DNA of 64,000 bases from Psychromonas algicola (GCF_004378355.1 NZ_SNUB01000004.1:62001-126000), one strand, 5' to 3'; numbered from the stretch's first letter, positions 48,241-57,481 are shown. Numbers and translations: made by a program. The notes: generated by a model not told the origin, from the sequence alone.

Positions 48241-49970
48241 CCACTACAACATTAACCTTAGCCGACTTTCAAGATGTGATTGATAACTTCAATCCAAGTT
48301 TCAAAGAAGTCGATGGCGGTATTTTCTTAGATATTGAACATGACTATCCATTGTTCGGATCTTCGGAAAGAGAAGCGGCAGCAAACAGAATTCCATTAAT
48401 GGAAGTACTCGAAGCATCTCCACACTATAAAGAGCTTCGTAAACTTTACGGTCACTATATGGGGCCTGCGTTCAAAAAAGATGATTTATTACCTTGTCTA
48501 TGTCGAGCACTTGTTAATAAATTAGGTCACGCATTAACTGAAAAATATTCAAATAGCGCCTTTAGTGTTTACATGTGTGTTGATCGAAACACCTTATATT
48601 ATATAACCTTCATCAGTTATAGAAATGATGGCTACCAATTTTTTGATGCCTCTGACGAGTATGCTCAGCAAGATATATTAGCGCGCCAAGTTAGTGAAAT
48701 TCATGCATTTTACTCCCCTAAAGTCGCCTTTGAAGAAACGCCAAGTATAATCAGTTCATTGCAAAAAATACAAAGTGACGAAAACAATCTATTCTCCAAC
48801 CGAGTGAATGCTTTATTTATTCAACTAGAAACAGCGATGAATAAAGAAATTGAAGCTTCTCTTCTTCGACTCATTGAAGATACTTCTCAAGATGAAGTTT
48901 ACTCTTTAGGGCTTTGCTACAATCCGACAAGCTGGGAGTACTTAATCCCATTCTCAATGACCAATACTAAGTTAGTGGCTGATGCCGAACTTGAATTTTC
49001 TCGATATCATGAGTCAGCAAGTGTTAGCTTAAAGTCTCAAGCGTTGAAGTGGGATAAACATTACCTTCATACAAGTATTGAAGATGCTCATAAAACTATG
49101 ATGCCAGAAACTAATGCAGTGTTAACGCAGATGCATTCAATCTTAATTTTCTCAGATTCAGAGCTTGAGGCATATGCACCAACAGAAGATACAGAAGCCT
49201 CATTTGAAGAACTACAACAAGGTATTTTTTCTATCATCTACGAACTTGTTATCAATGCGCTTAATCGAGTAAGAAGAAATCAAAAAATTAATGCTTATTT
49301 AACAGAGAAACAATCAGTATTAGCGCTTATTTCAGAACAAGCTTCCTACGATGATTTCTTTATGCAAATCATAAAATTAAATGGAGTGATTATTCACAAG
49401 CGAGTGAAAGAAGAAGCTTCACAAGGCTTTATCATTGATCAGGAATTGCGTGAGATTAAAGAAGATATAGAAGCAGAAACATTAGCAAAATCTGTGTTTG
49501 AAAAGCTCTCAATGCAAGATTTTCAAGATGTTATAGATAACTTTAATCCAAGTTTTGTTGAGCAAGGTGAAGCTATTTTGTTATACGAGATTGGAGAGCA
49601 GCCCCCGATAGTTCCAGCTGAAATTGAAGAGATGATCAATAGCATCCAACTAATGGATTTATTACAAGATTCCCCTCATTTTGAAGCAATTCAACAACTC
49701 TATAGCAATGGCATTGGGCCAGCATTAAAACCAGGAGATATTTTACACCAGTTATGCGAAGCGATTGTAGATAAGCTCGGTAATGCATTATTAACAAGTT
49801 TTAGAGACAAAGCTTTCTTGATACAAATGCACAGCGATCGTTATACGCCTTACAGAATTACTTTTATCACAGATAGAGGTGATGGGTATAAGTTCTTTGA
49901 AACACCAGAGGATGTAAAAATTCGTGGCTTTACACCTGAAGCTTGTAAAATAGAACGCTTCAGTCATTAG
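47511..49970 (+). CDS. Doubled DUF4303-like protein, 819 residues
   Basis: A large soluble protein with an internally duplicated design. Residues 1-240 form a DUF4303-like domain almost the same as the preceding gene. Residues 250-400 form a second, unrecognised domain beginning DFQDVIDNFNPSF, with MGPAFKKDDLL and YYITFISYRNDGYQFFD. Residues 425-660 repeat the first domain in degenerate form: LRWSPCDSPH has become LKWDKHYLHT. Residues 665-819 repeat the second domain (DFQDVIDNFNPSF, IGPALKPGDIL, YRITFITDRGDGYKFFE). It starts at a GTG after AAGGA, 26 bases behind its paralog, so the two are co-transcribed. Function is unknown. Confidence 0.72.
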   Translation: MEHYKNAPQKLQDELSPLFAALENTIAQEVESAFTTIIANNPTVQLYSLGLYYHSWNYILPTFSSEEGLEQVAKHYAESSEADIELEKKSLRWSPCDSPHHGEDELEYMMPKTEALLEEWSSIMELADPIYQQYQWSKAYQDDSELYDDFIDELYNKFEELVISGMNKVWENKQLNEFFVKNDCALTLNAGDSSYEDFLIHAKKLNSEKITQKLTQEIQDWHEASKEISKVRRDKQQQELTNPPTTTLTLADFQDVIDNFNPSFKEVDGGIFLDIEHDYPLFGSSEREAAANRIPLMEVLEASPHYKELRKLYGHYMGPAFKKDDLLPCLCRALVNKLGHALTEKYSNSAFSVYMCVDRNTLYYITFISYRNDGYQFFDASDEYAQQDILARQVSEIHAFYSPKVAFEETPSIISSLQKIQSDENNLFSNRVNALFIQLETAMNKEIEASLLRLIEDTSQDEVYSLGLCYNPTSWEYLIPFSMTNTKLVADAELEFSRYHESASVSLKSQALKWDKHYLHTSIEDAHKTMMPETNAVLTQMHSILIFSDSELEAYAPTEDTEASFEELQQGIFSIIYELVINALNRVRRNQKINAYLTEKQSVLALISEQASYDDFFMQIIKLNGVIIHKRVKEEASQGFIIDQELREIKEDIEAETLAKSVFEKLSMQDFQDVIDNFNPSFVEQGEAILLYEIGEQPPIVPAEIEEMINSIQLMDLLQDSPHFEAIQQLYSNGIGPALKPGDILHQLCEAIVDKLGNALLTSFRDKAFLIQMHSDRYTPYRITFITDRGDGYKFFETPEDVKIRGFTPEACKIERFSH

Positions 49971-50027
49971 CGTTTATTGAGCATGATTTTGATGTTTAAT
50001 AAATTTCAGCTCTAAGATATTTTCTAT

Positions 50028-50058
50028 AACCCTGCTTTAGTTTCTACTAGGCAGGGTT
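50028..50058. terminator. Hairpin downstream of the doubled DUF4303-like gene
   Basis: AACCCTGC (50028-50035) pairs with GCAGGGTT (50051-50058) between convergent genes. There is no strong T-run. Confidence 0.45.
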
Positions 50059-50092
50059 AAAATAACGCTTCAAATTAGAATAGCTTGAAACT

Positions 50093-50476
50093 TTATTGTG
50101 GAACAAAATAAGTTGCACAGATCTTATGTCCCGATGGGTCACGTAAATAAGCTAGATACAAACTTCTAGTCGCTCCGACTCGAACACCCGGCGCATCTTC
50201 ACAAGCAGTACCGCCATTTGCTACACCAGCAGCATGCCACGCATCACCTTGCTCAGGCCCTGTCACGTTAAAACCAACGGTCATGCCATTACTCACAGTT
50301 GTAGGTTCACCATTAATTGGATTAGTTAATCCAAACACGCCATTGGGTGTAAAATAAAAACAACGTCCTCTTTCATCAATCACACCTTCTGAGTAACCTA
50401 ATACTTCCATAAGCGCATCATAGAATTTTTTGGATTTTTGAATATCATCGGTACCAAACATCACGTGACTAAACAT
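50093..50476 (-). CDS. VOC family protein (glyoxalase/dioxygenase fold)
   Basis: A 127-residue vicinal-oxygen-chelate protein with two beta-alpha-beta-beta-beta modules. The N-terminal FSHVMFGTDDIQKSKKFYDAL and C-terminal LAYLRDPSGHKICATYF are standard motifs. A metal ligand set of the His/Glu type is only partly evident, so enzymatic activity is uncertain. It is followed on the same strand by nothing, and preceded by phzF, with which it may be co-transcribed (40-base gap). Confidence 0.82.
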   Translation of the reverse strand: MFSHVMFGTDDIQKSKKFYDALMEVLGYSEGVIDERGRCFYFTPNGVFGLTNPINGEPTTVSNGMTVGFNVTGPEQGDAWHAAGVANGGTACEDAPGVRVGATRSLYLAYLRDPSGHKICATYFVPQ

Positions 50477-50516
50477 TTTATTTTTCCTTGTTTTTAATTC
50501 TTAGATTTATATTCGA

Positions 50517-51365
50517 TTACACAAAATTAATATCGGCGACCTTTACAACATCACCCGAGATCCACACATTAGAAACCACATCATTTTCAGCTTCTACATA
50601 AGCTTCTATTTGACTTGGACGACCAACAAAGCGACCTTGTGAAATAGTGATTGGTTTATTGAAACTTGCTAAAGCATATTTAGTTAAATAAGCGGCTGTC
50701 GGGCCAGCAGCACTTCCAGTAGCGACATCTTCTACAGCACCAGCATTATCCCAAGTTCGGCCTTCAAAATTGATAATATCAAAGACATAAACAAACTTAG
50801 CACTAAAAGTCGCTAATAAAGCTTCAAAATTAGCAGTCGTTATTTTTGTGTTTTCAATACCGTTAACGATTGGAACAATCAAGTAAGGCAAACCTGTAGA
50901 AATAACTTCTAAGAGATAATCTGAAGATACGTTTTTTGACGTTAAATTCAAAGCCTGGAGCACTTGTGCTGTTTCATCGTCAAGCAAAGTGCGAATGAAG
51001 CTGGGTACGCCTTGGCCCATAGAAGCATGAAAATAACTTTTTGTTTTCTTGGTTTTAACAATAATAGATGTTTTATTTAATTCTATTTCCCATTCTTTTA
51101 CTGCATCGCTTCCAGACTCATCATGTAAATGTGCAGCTAAACCGATAATGGGATGACCAGCAAAATCCAACTCTTCTTCAACGGTAAAGATCCTCGCTCG
51201 AATAGATGACTCATTAACTGAAACAAAGATAGATTCGAATTGACGCATTTCCTGTGTCAGTGAAAGCATTTTCTGATCATCCATTATATTGTGATCATAG
51301 AAGACAGTTAAACCGTTACCTGATAATGGCCTGTTAGCAAACACATCAACTAATTTACATTTCAT
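50517..51365 (-). CDS. PhzF family isomerase/epimerase
   Basis: A 282-residue PhzF-fold protein. Motifs include KCKLVDVFANRPLSGNGLTVFYD, the conserved acid region EMRQFESIFV, the ELDFAGHPIIGLAAHL segment, and GAVEDVATGSAAGPTAAYL. All are standard for the PhzF/diaminopimelate-epimerase-like fold. It is most likely a small-molecule isomerase of unknown substrate, not phenazine synthesis, since no other phz gene is present. Confidence 0.88.
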   Translation of the reverse strand: MKCKLVDVFANRPLSGNGLTVFYDHNIMDDQKMLSLTQEMRQFESIFVSVNESSIRARIFTVEEELDFAGHPIIGLAAHLHDESGSDAVKEWEIELNKTSIIVKTKKTKSYFHASMGQGVPSFIRTLLDDETAQVLQALNLTSKNVSSDYLLEVISTGLPYLIVPIVNGIENTKITTANFEALLATFSAKFVYVFDIINFEGRTWDNAGAVEDVATGSAAGPTAAYLTKYALASFNKPITISQGRFVGRPSQIEAYVEAENDVVSNVWISGDVVKVADINFV

Positions 51366-51458
51366 AACTAAATACTTTCCTATTCGACTTTTTTATTCAC
51401 GCCTTCCTATTCCACGAATAGTCGGACACATTTAAAACATATGCCCTATTAAAGCTGT

Positions 51459-52385
51459 TTAACTTGATTCAAGTACTGTCTTTACGGGTAACCTAAATTG
51501 CACCATAGTACTAGCAACAACTAACGTCGCTGCACCAATCATTTGAATTTGAGTGATTTCTACATTTAAGAAAAGCCAATTAATAAAAATAGCGGCTACA
51601 GGGAAAAGCATCTCAGCTAATGTTGCCCAGTGCGCAGGAATTCGCTTCAGACCTTGATAATAAAAGTACATGCCAACTAAACCTGACATCACGGCTAGGA
51701 TAAGAATTTTCTGCAAGATACTAATCTCAATAGTCGTGATTAAGCTGGGTGTCATAAAAACAAAAGGTAACATACCCAATAAACCAAAACTAAAACGCCC
51801 CGCCATAAGATCAACACTATCAATGCCTTTGCTACTTAGTTTTTTACCAAACACAGTAGCGCTTCCCCAACTGACAACGGCAAATAGTGCTAGTCCATAG
51901 CCCCATAATGCAACGTTATTAGCTTCAACATCCCCTTCCTTAAAACTAATTAATAGCTTTTGTAAGTCAGGCCAAATAAGTAACAAACTGCCTAATAAAG
52001 CAAAGCCTAACCATAAGAAAAAACGTGGACTTATTCTTTCCTTTAATAGGAAATAAGCCAAAGTCACCGCCACTAAAGGCTGTAATTTTTGCAGTAATAT
52101 TACTACGGTGGGATTTGATAAGTAGAACGCTTCAGTAAAGGCTAAGGTACCTAAGGCAGAGCCAAAAACACCAATGACAATAAAGGGAATTAAAGTTTCT
52201 CGACGCATGAAGTTGAAGCGACGACGCTTAACAATAAAAACGCCAATAATAATAGTAACTAGAATTAGATGTTCAAATAAAACAATCTGTTGTGCACTCG
52301 ATCCACCAAAAAGCAATGGATAACGAATAAGTGTATCTGCGGCCCAAAGTAAGCACGCAAAAAAGATAAAGATAATACCTGTCAT
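51459..52385 (-). CDS. ribN: DMT (EamA) transporter, probable riboflavin transporter RibN
   Basis: A ten-helix DMT-superfamily permease of 308 residues. The ATG at 52385 (MTGIIFIFFACLLWAADTLI) lies six bases after AGGA; an in-frame ATG at 52454 would add an unlikely leader. Two EamA halves are visible. An FMN riboswitch lies about 325 bases upstream on the same strand with no other gene between. RibN is an EamA-family riboflavin importer found behind FMN riboswitches in several proteobacteria, so riboflavin uptake is the best guess. The identity rests mainly on this context. Confidence 0.75.
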   Translation of the reverse strand: MTGIIFIFFACLLWAADTLIRYPLLFGGSSAQQIVLFEHLILVTIIIGVFIVKRRRFNFMRRETLIPFIVIGVFGSALGTLAFTEAFYLSNPTVVILLQKLQPLVAVTLAYFLLKERISPRFFLWLGFALLGSLLLIWPDLQKLLISFKEGDVEANNVALWGYGLALFAVVSWGSATVFGKKLSSKGIDSVDLMAGRFSFGLLGMLPFVFMTPSLITTIEISILQKILILAVMSGLVGMYFYYQGLKRIPAHWATLAEMLFPVAAIFINWLFLNVEITQIQMIGAATLVVASTMVQFRLPVKTVLESS

Positions 52386-52708
52386 AACATTTCCTAAACA
52401 AAAAAGGAGAGAAAGACAGAGCGCGGAAAGAATCATCCAATAGCAAAAATCCAATCATTAAGATTCAATGCCAATGAATAAACAAACAATGTTAAGTGCC
52501 ACAGCATAACGAGCCACCTTATCGAGCAAGGAAGTTATTCGTCACGCCATTAATTTAATGGTAATTAATACACCAAATCAATTAATTTTTTAGTTCACTT
52601 TAGGCTCATATAAAATACTGATAATTCAATTAAAGTTAACGATATTTTCAAGAAGCTTAAATGGCTTATTAATAATTGGGTTTGGCATCACCACTTTCAT
52701 ACTGTTTG

Positions 52709-52891
52709 TATCGATCTTCTTCCATCCGGACTTTAACCGTCGGCTTTGGCGTCTCACCAAATCTGCTTGACCCTAATACATAAGTAAAAAATGAGTTAGG
52801 CGCTCGTGGGCTCTTTTATCAAAGACTCATTGAATGAAGAATCGTTAATAAAAATACCACCGGTGGGGAATTTCACCCCGCCCTGAAGTCG
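52709..52891 (-). ncRNA. FMN riboswitch (RFN element)
   Basis: Read on the minus strand, the conserved RFN blocks appear in order. First AGGGCGGGGTGAAATTCCCC and ACCGGTGGTA; then a variable arm near GAGCCCACGAGCGCC; then AGCAGATTTGGTGAGACGCC; and finally GCCGACGGTTAAAGTCCGGA, closing with GAAGAAG pairing to the 5' CTTC. These match the FMN aptamer core at nearly every invariant position. On the minus strand the next gene is the DMT transporter at 52385. A CTTCTT (52650-52655) downstream could pair with the 3' P1 strand and form the switching structure. Confidence 0.93.
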
Positions 52892-53019
52892 AGTGAGTTT
52901 ACGATAATTAAGTTAAAATTTGAGTTATTAACTTAAATTCATAAGCTCATTGACATCATAATAAGGTTTTAATAAAAAACAAGAAAAATGATCAATGTCT
53001 CATTTGTTTTTGCTTGTAT

Positions 53020-53469
53020 TTACTTAGATGCTGCATTAGTTAACGCACTCAATACACCAGCGACTTTAGTTAATACTTTGTCACACCCTTTTATATTATG
53101 ACGTTCTTTGATGTACTCAGGGTTGTTGTAAGAAAGCCAAGTTTTATTATCAGCGTCAGTCCAAACCAATATTTTTTGAGGAAAATCGATAGCCGATTGT
53201 TGTGAACATTGCATAATTGGCGTACCTACTTTTGGATTACCAAAAATAATAACTTCTGTTTCTCTTAGTTTAAGATCAGCTCCTGCGGCATTCTTTTGAT
53301 GATCAATTCTTGCAAAAAGTGTTAATCCTTTTTTCTCTACAATGGATACAAATTTATCTGCCGTTTGTTTTGCTGAATGATGGCTTGCAACTGAAATCAA
53401 ACTTTCGGTCGCATTCGCATAACCTGAAGCAAAAAATGATAAAGCTAATAGTGAAATAATTTTTTTCAT
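53020..53469 (-). CDS. DUF302 family periplasmic protein
   Basis: An exported protein of 149 residues with a signal peptide (MKKIISLLALSFFASGYANA). The start at 53469 lies seven bases after AGGGA; an ATG two codons earlier abuts the ribosome site. The DUF302 pattern is visible: SAKQTADKFVSIVEKKGLTLFARIDH and VIIFGNPKVGTPIMQ, with DFPQKILVWTDADNKTWLSYN. The family has a TATA-box-like fold of unknown function, sometimes linked to copper or sulfur metabolism. It is upstream of the riboswitch on the same strand. Confidence 0.87.
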   Translation of the reverse strand: MKKIISLLALSFFASGYANATESLISVASHHSAKQTADKFVSIVEKKGLTLFARIDHQKNAAGADLKLRETEVIIFGNPKVGTPIMQCSQQSAIDFPQKILVWTDADNKTWLSYNNPEYIKERHNIKGCDKVLTKVAGVLSALTNAASK

Positions 53470-53564
53470 GTGCATTTCCCTTTATGTGTCAGTGAGTTTT
53501 CTTGAACACTTAATCAAGTGAAAGATAAATTAGCACGGAAGATAAAGCATTCCCAAACACATAT

Positions 53565-54581
53565 TCAACCAATGTGAGCTAGATTCGCACTCAATCGTTG
53601 CAACTGAGATGGATCTGCAATACCAAATCGTAGCGCATCTTGCTCATCGGTTAATCGAACATAAACAGCATTTTTACAAAGCAGCTGGTAAATCAATGCA
53701 GCATTTTCATTAAAAACAGTCACAAACAAGGCATTCGCTTTAATGTTAGAGGAAGGTAGTTGTTTCTTTAACAATTCAATCATTTTATGGCTTTGAATTT
53801 GTAGACGCTTGGTTTGTTGTTTTTGCCAACTTTTATCTTTTAACGCAAGCTCTGCCACATATAAGGCAGGACCATTAATAGACCAAGGCCCAATATTATC
53901 TTGGATTGTTTCACACCATGCTTTACTGCTACAAACAAAACCAATACGTAAACCAGCAAGGCCAAAAAACTTACCAAATGAACGTAACACAATCACATTG
54001 GCAGTATTATTTAAATGCGTGACAAAGCTAAATTCAGCTTCAAATATATCTGCAAAGGCTTCATCAACAACTAATAGAGCATGCTGTTCTTCACAGTATT
54101 TCTGTAGCTCAATAAGCTGTGTAATTGAAAAAGTATCGGTTAATGGGTTATTAGGATTAATCACCACCACCACACTGTTTTTCTCAATAAAGGTGGGCAG
54201 TTCCTCTTGATAAAAATGAAGTTGATAATCGCCTTTAAACCAGGCTTGCTGATGCTCTTTATAACCTACCTTTGGTAAATATACATGCTTTTGGGACCTT
54301 GAGTGTTCACTGTTCACTTTTTCATTCCAAAGCGCAGGTAACTTTTCAATTAATTGCTGGCTGCCAGCGACAGGCCAACAATATTCAGCTTGATAATAAG
54401 CTTTAGCAGCAGCAATTAAGCTGCTAGAAATAGTAGGAAGATCTTGCCAAATTTTATTGGGTATTTCAGGAATAGGATAACTAAAAGGTGCGATGCCCGT
54501 AGAAAGATCTAACCAGTCTTGTTCAGGTATTTGATATTGTTTTGCAACACGAGCTAATTGCCCACCATGTATAATTGCCAC
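53565..54581 (-). CDS. cobD: Threonine-phosphate decarboxylase CobD (class I aminotransferase fold)
   Basis: A PLP enzyme of 338 residues that makes (R)-1-aminopropan-2-yl phosphate, the linker of the cobalamin nucleotide loop. The N-terminus (HGGQLARVAKQYQIPEQDWLDLSTGIAPF) is the CobD/CobC hallmark. The cofactor motif SFGKFFGLAGLRIG carries the PLP lysine, and NPNNPLTDTFS is typical. The gene lies 22 bases after cbiB, whose product uses this molecule. Pseudomonas nomenclature calls the enzyme CobC. Confidence 0.92.
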   Translation of the reverse strand: MAIIHGGQLARVAKQYQIPEQDWLDLSTGIAPFSYPIPEIPNKIWQDLPTISSSLIAAAKAYYQAEYCWPVAGSQQLIEKLPALWNEKVNSEHSRSQKHVYLPKVGYKEHQQAWFKGDYQLHFYQEELPTFIEKNSVVVVINPNNPLTDTFSITQLIELQKYCEEQHALLVVDEAFADIFEAEFSFVTHLNNTANVIVLRSFGKFFGLAGLRIGFVCSSKAWCETIQDNIGPWSINGPALYVAELALKDKSWQKQQTKRLQIQSHKMIELLKKQLPSSNIKANALFVTVFNENAALIYQLLCKNAVYVRLTDEQDALRFGIADPSQLQRLSANLAHIG

Positions 54582-54603
54582 GCGTTTAATAACCTTTTAT
54601 AAA

Positions 54604-55539
54604 TTAAATATAGTAAGAGAAAAGCTGGAAGATGAAAACAACCATTAACCAAAGTAATACCGCTTGCTTGACTAAGGTTAAACTCGCTTTGATATGCTTG
54701 CTTTGTACAGCCTCCCCTTCTCCTAATTGTGGAGAATCGACGTTTTTCCCGAAGTAAATTGCACGGCCGCCTAAGCAAACATTTAACACAGTAGCACCAG
54801 AGGCCATTACCCAGCCACCATTATGGCTTTTGTAGTTTTTACTTTGTTGGTAAGCGTTAACTAAAGCTTGTTTGCCTGTTCTTTTAAAGAGACCAATCAC
54901 CACAAATAGCAAGGCAGTTATTTTTCCGCTAACAAAACCTAACAAGTCATCCATTCGAGCACTGAATTTACCAAAGTAATTAAACTGCTCATTTCGATAA
55001 CCCCACATTGCATCTAGCGTATTACTTAATCTATGTATGATAACTAATGGAGCGCCACCAAGCACAAAGTAAATAAGCGTTGCTGTCACACCATCGTGTC
55101 CATTTTCTAGCATAGACTCTGTAGTGGCTCTACTAATCGCCTGTTGATCTAATTCACTCGTATCGCGACTTACAATATAAGAACAATAATGACGCGCCTG
55201 ATCTAAGTTATTTTCAGCTAAAGGTTGGTAAATTTGCATACCGTGTAAATTTAAACTGTTTAAAGCAACCGCCCAATAAACAATATAAATATTAAGCACT
55301 AACAATACAAAACTAGGCAAAATAAGCATTAACCACATATAAAGTAATGGTAGCGGCATTATTAAGACACACCAAGCCAATATTCCACTTAAAAAGCGAC
55401 GGATTTTTGAACCTTGGTTTAATTTTTGTTCAATAAATTGAGCAATATTCCCAAACAAAATTAAAGGATGAAAACGCCTTGGTTCGCCAATAAAATGGTC
55501 AATAATTAACGCAAAAACTAAAGTGAGTAATATCATCAT
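54604..55539 (-). CDS. cbiB: Adenosylcobinamide-phosphate synthase CbiB
   Basis: An integral membrane enzyme of 311 residues that attaches aminopropanol phosphate to adenosylcobyric acid. The N-terminus FALIIDHFIGEPRRFHPLILFGN is the family signature. DTSELDQQAISRATTESMLENGHDGV and the C-terminal GGWVMASGATVLNVCLGGRAIY are conserved. Four to five hydrophobic segments are visible. It is named CobD in Pseudomonas. It sits directly upstream of the gene for the enzyme supplying its substrate. Confidence 0.94.
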   Translation of the reverse strand: MMILLTLVFALIIDHFIGEPRRFHPLILFGNIAQFIEQKLNQGSKIRRFLSGILAWCVLIMPLPLLYMWLMLILPSFVLLVLNIYIVYWAVALNSLNLHGMQIYQPLAENNLDQARHYCSYIVSRDTSELDQQAISRATTESMLENGHDGVTATLIYFVLGGAPLVIIHRLSNTLDAMWGYRNEQFNYFGKFSARMDDLLGFVSGKITALLFVVIGLFKRTGKQALVNAYQQSKNYKSHNGGWVMASGATVLNVCLGGRAIYFGKNVDSPQLGEGEAVQSKHIKASLTLVKQAVLLWLMVVFIFQLFSYYI

Positions 55540-55566
55540 AAAACCATCATCATAAAACTATTACCT

Positions 55567-56151
55567 TTAAATAAGGAACTGCTGTAAAACATGGTCATAA
55601 ACAATAGCGATAATCTCACCATTTTGATAATCATACCCAGTTGCAGTCTGTTTTTGTTGTTTTAAGTCAGCCATAAAACAACGTAAAATTTCACCATGAG
55701 CAATGATTAAATAAGTTTCATCTCCAACGTTTTTTTCAAGCAGATCCTTTAAAGCAACCTGGAAACGGGTAAGAGATTGGATCGCGCTTTCACCTTGATC
55801 TGGTTTGCACTCTGTTATTTGAGAAGTCATTTCCGCATATTTGCTATCTGTATTTACCTCAGAAATTAACTTTCCTTGCCAACAACCAAAATGACGCTCT
55901 TCAAAACCAGTTACTTTTTTAACGTTCAATTGTAGCTTTTCAGCACATAACTCGGCGGTTTGTAAGGCTCGACCTAGTGGTGAACTTAATACTTGTGTTA
56001 TTTTTAATTGTCTACATTGCTCACCTAATAACACAGCTTGCTGCTTACCAAGATCTGTTAATGGGCTGTCCAGTTGGCCTTGAATACGACGCTCAATATT
56101 CCACTCTGTTTGGCCGTGGCGAGCAAGATAAAAGGTACTTTTTTTATTCAA
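55567..56151 (-). CDS. cobC: Histidine phosphatase family protein, probable alpha-ribazole phosphatase
   Basis: A phosphoglycerate-mutase-fold phosphatase of about 195 residues. The phosphohistidine motif ARHGQTEWN, the LSSPLGRALQTAEL segment with a catalytic arginine, FEERHFG and the second histidine in YLIIAHGEIL are all present. Its place between cbiX and cbiB suggests removal of phosphate from alpha-ribazole phosphate in cobalamin assembly. The ATG at 56196 lies inside a terminator-like hairpin. A TTG at 56151 with GAG six bases upstream gives a better N-terminus (LNKKSTFYLARHG), so I use it; the start is uncertain. Confidence 0.82.
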   Translation of the reverse strand: MNKKSTFYLARHGQTEWNIERRIQGQLDSPLTDLGKQQAVLLGEQCRQLKITQVLSSPLGRALQTAELCAEKLQLNVKKVTGFEERHFGCWQGKLISEVNTDSKYAEMTSQITECKPDQGESAIQSLTRFQVALKDLLEKNVGDETYLIIAHGEILRCFMADLKQQKQTATGYDYQNGEIIAIVYDHVLQQFLI

Positions 56152-56179
56152 TGTAAACTCTTTTTTGAATGACAAAATA

Positions 56180-56216
56180 AAACCTAGGTCGATCATTTAT
56201 CCAACCTAGGTTTTTA
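56180..56216 (-). terminator. Hairpin between cbiX and the phosphatase gene
   Basis: AAACCTAGGT (56180-56189) and AACCTAGGTTT (56203-56213) form a strong stem. On the minus strand it is followed by a TTATTTT tract. It would separate the cbiX and downstream transcripts, at least partly. Confidence 0.6.
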
Positions 56217-56244
56217 GCTAAATGAAAGATTTAACTAAGGTTTC

Positions 56245-57417
56245 TTATTTACGATGCGCTAATGCTTCGCCTTGCACACCATTCTCAATACGGTCACTTT
56301 CTTCATCTAATAACCATTGTGGGAATTGACTCATAAAGCAATTACAAATACCTTCACCAATCATGGTTCTTGGCCCTAGAGGATGTGCAATATGTTTATA
56401 CACACCATGACTATGTGGCTCTACATTTTCCTGAGAATGATCGTGTGAATGGTCATGCGAGTGAGAATGTCCGTGTGCATGATCATGTGAATGGCTATGT
56501 TCATGGGAATGCTCGTGATCATGAGAGTGGCTATGATCATGTACATCTGGTGCTTGGAATTCAGCATGATGATGATGAATTTCAACTTCACCGGCAGCTA
56601 AACGGCGCTTAAAAGTAGACATTAAATCTTCATCTACTATTTTGTTATCCATAATATCGCGAACACGTACTTCAAAAGCATCAATCACTTTATCGTGGTC
56701 ACGTAAATAAGGCGTATTGATAAACTCAACGTCAGGATTTTCCTTTGCCACTTTATCAATGTAACCAGAAATACGTTTAATTAAACGTCCAGTAAAAAGG
56801 AAATAAGGCGCAACCACAATGCGTTTATAATCGAGTTTTAATAGTTTTTCTAAGCCCACACCCACTGAAGGATAAGTGACACCAGAATAAACCGTATCAG
56901 CCCAACCAAATCCCATATTTTCACTCACTATACGCGTTAACTTCGCTGCTTCTGCATTCGCTTCGGTATCCGATGTACCACGACCAACCACAACCAACAT
57001 GGTATCGTATAATTCCGCTGGTGGATTATCAGCATCTAATCCTAGTGATTCATAAATACGCGCTTCAAAAGCTTTGATCATTGGATCTTGTAAGCCTAAT
57101 TCTTTACCGTAAGTGACCTGTAGACCTTCGTTCTTTTCTTCAAAAGTCGTTAATACAGAAGGGATATCATTTTTAGCATGCGTTGCTGCAAACAACATAC
57201 CGGGTACCGCATAAATATGATTAACGCCTTGGTCGATTAAGCTATTTAATCCCATATGAATATTCGGTGCAGAATACTCTAAAAAGCCGTATTCGACAGG
57301 TAATTCAGGAAAACGTTTTCTTAGTCCTTCTGCAACTAAGGCAAACTCCACTTCTGCGTCTTTATCTCGGCTACCATGACCACAAATCATGATCCCTTTT
57401 TTAGTTTCTGTATTCAT
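56245..57417 (-). CDS. cbiX: Sirohydrochlorin cobaltochelatase CbiX with histidine-rich region
   Basis: CbiX-type chelatase (390 residues from the ATG at 57417) that inserts Co(II) into sirohydrochlorin. The N-terminal active-site histidine motif GIMICGHGSRDKDAE and the second one in VPGMLFAATHAKND are conserved, as are the paired chelatase halves to residue 275. A strongly histidine-rich stretch follows (about 280-340, with HDH and HSH repeats), probably for metal binding. The C-terminal tail contains a CNC motif (GICNCFMSQFPQWLL) that could bind a metal or cluster. An upstream in-frame ATG at 57456 is less likely. Confidence 0.92.
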   Translation of the reverse strand: MNTETKKGIMICGHGSRDKDAEVEFALVAEGLRKRFPELPVEYGFLEYSAPNIHMGLNSLIDQGVNHIYAVPGMLFAATHAKNDIPSVLTTFEEKNEGLQVTYGKELGLQDPMIKAFEARIYESLGLDADNPPAELYDTMLVVVGRGTSDTEANAEAAKLTRIVSENMGFGWADTVYSGVTYPSVGVGLEKLLKLDYKRIVVAPYFLFTGRLIKRISGYIDKVAKENPDVEFINTPYLRDHDKVIDAFEVRVRDIMDNKIVDEDLMSTFKRRLAAGEVEIHHHHAEFQAPDVHDHSHSHDHEHSHEHSHSHDHAHGHSHSHDHSHDHSQENVEPHSHGVYKHIAHPLGPRTMIGEGICNCFMSQFPQWLLDEESDRIENGVQGEALAHRK

Positions 57418-57481
57418 CTTTCTCTCTTTATTAGTAATGTTTAAAATTTTTCGCACAAAAAATTTAATGTAATCAATTTAT

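Noticed and set aside
56370-56612. 80-codon plus-strand frame opposite the CbiX histidine-rich region
   Set aside because: It is the antisense of a repetitive His/Asp codon tract, which leaves long open frames by chance.
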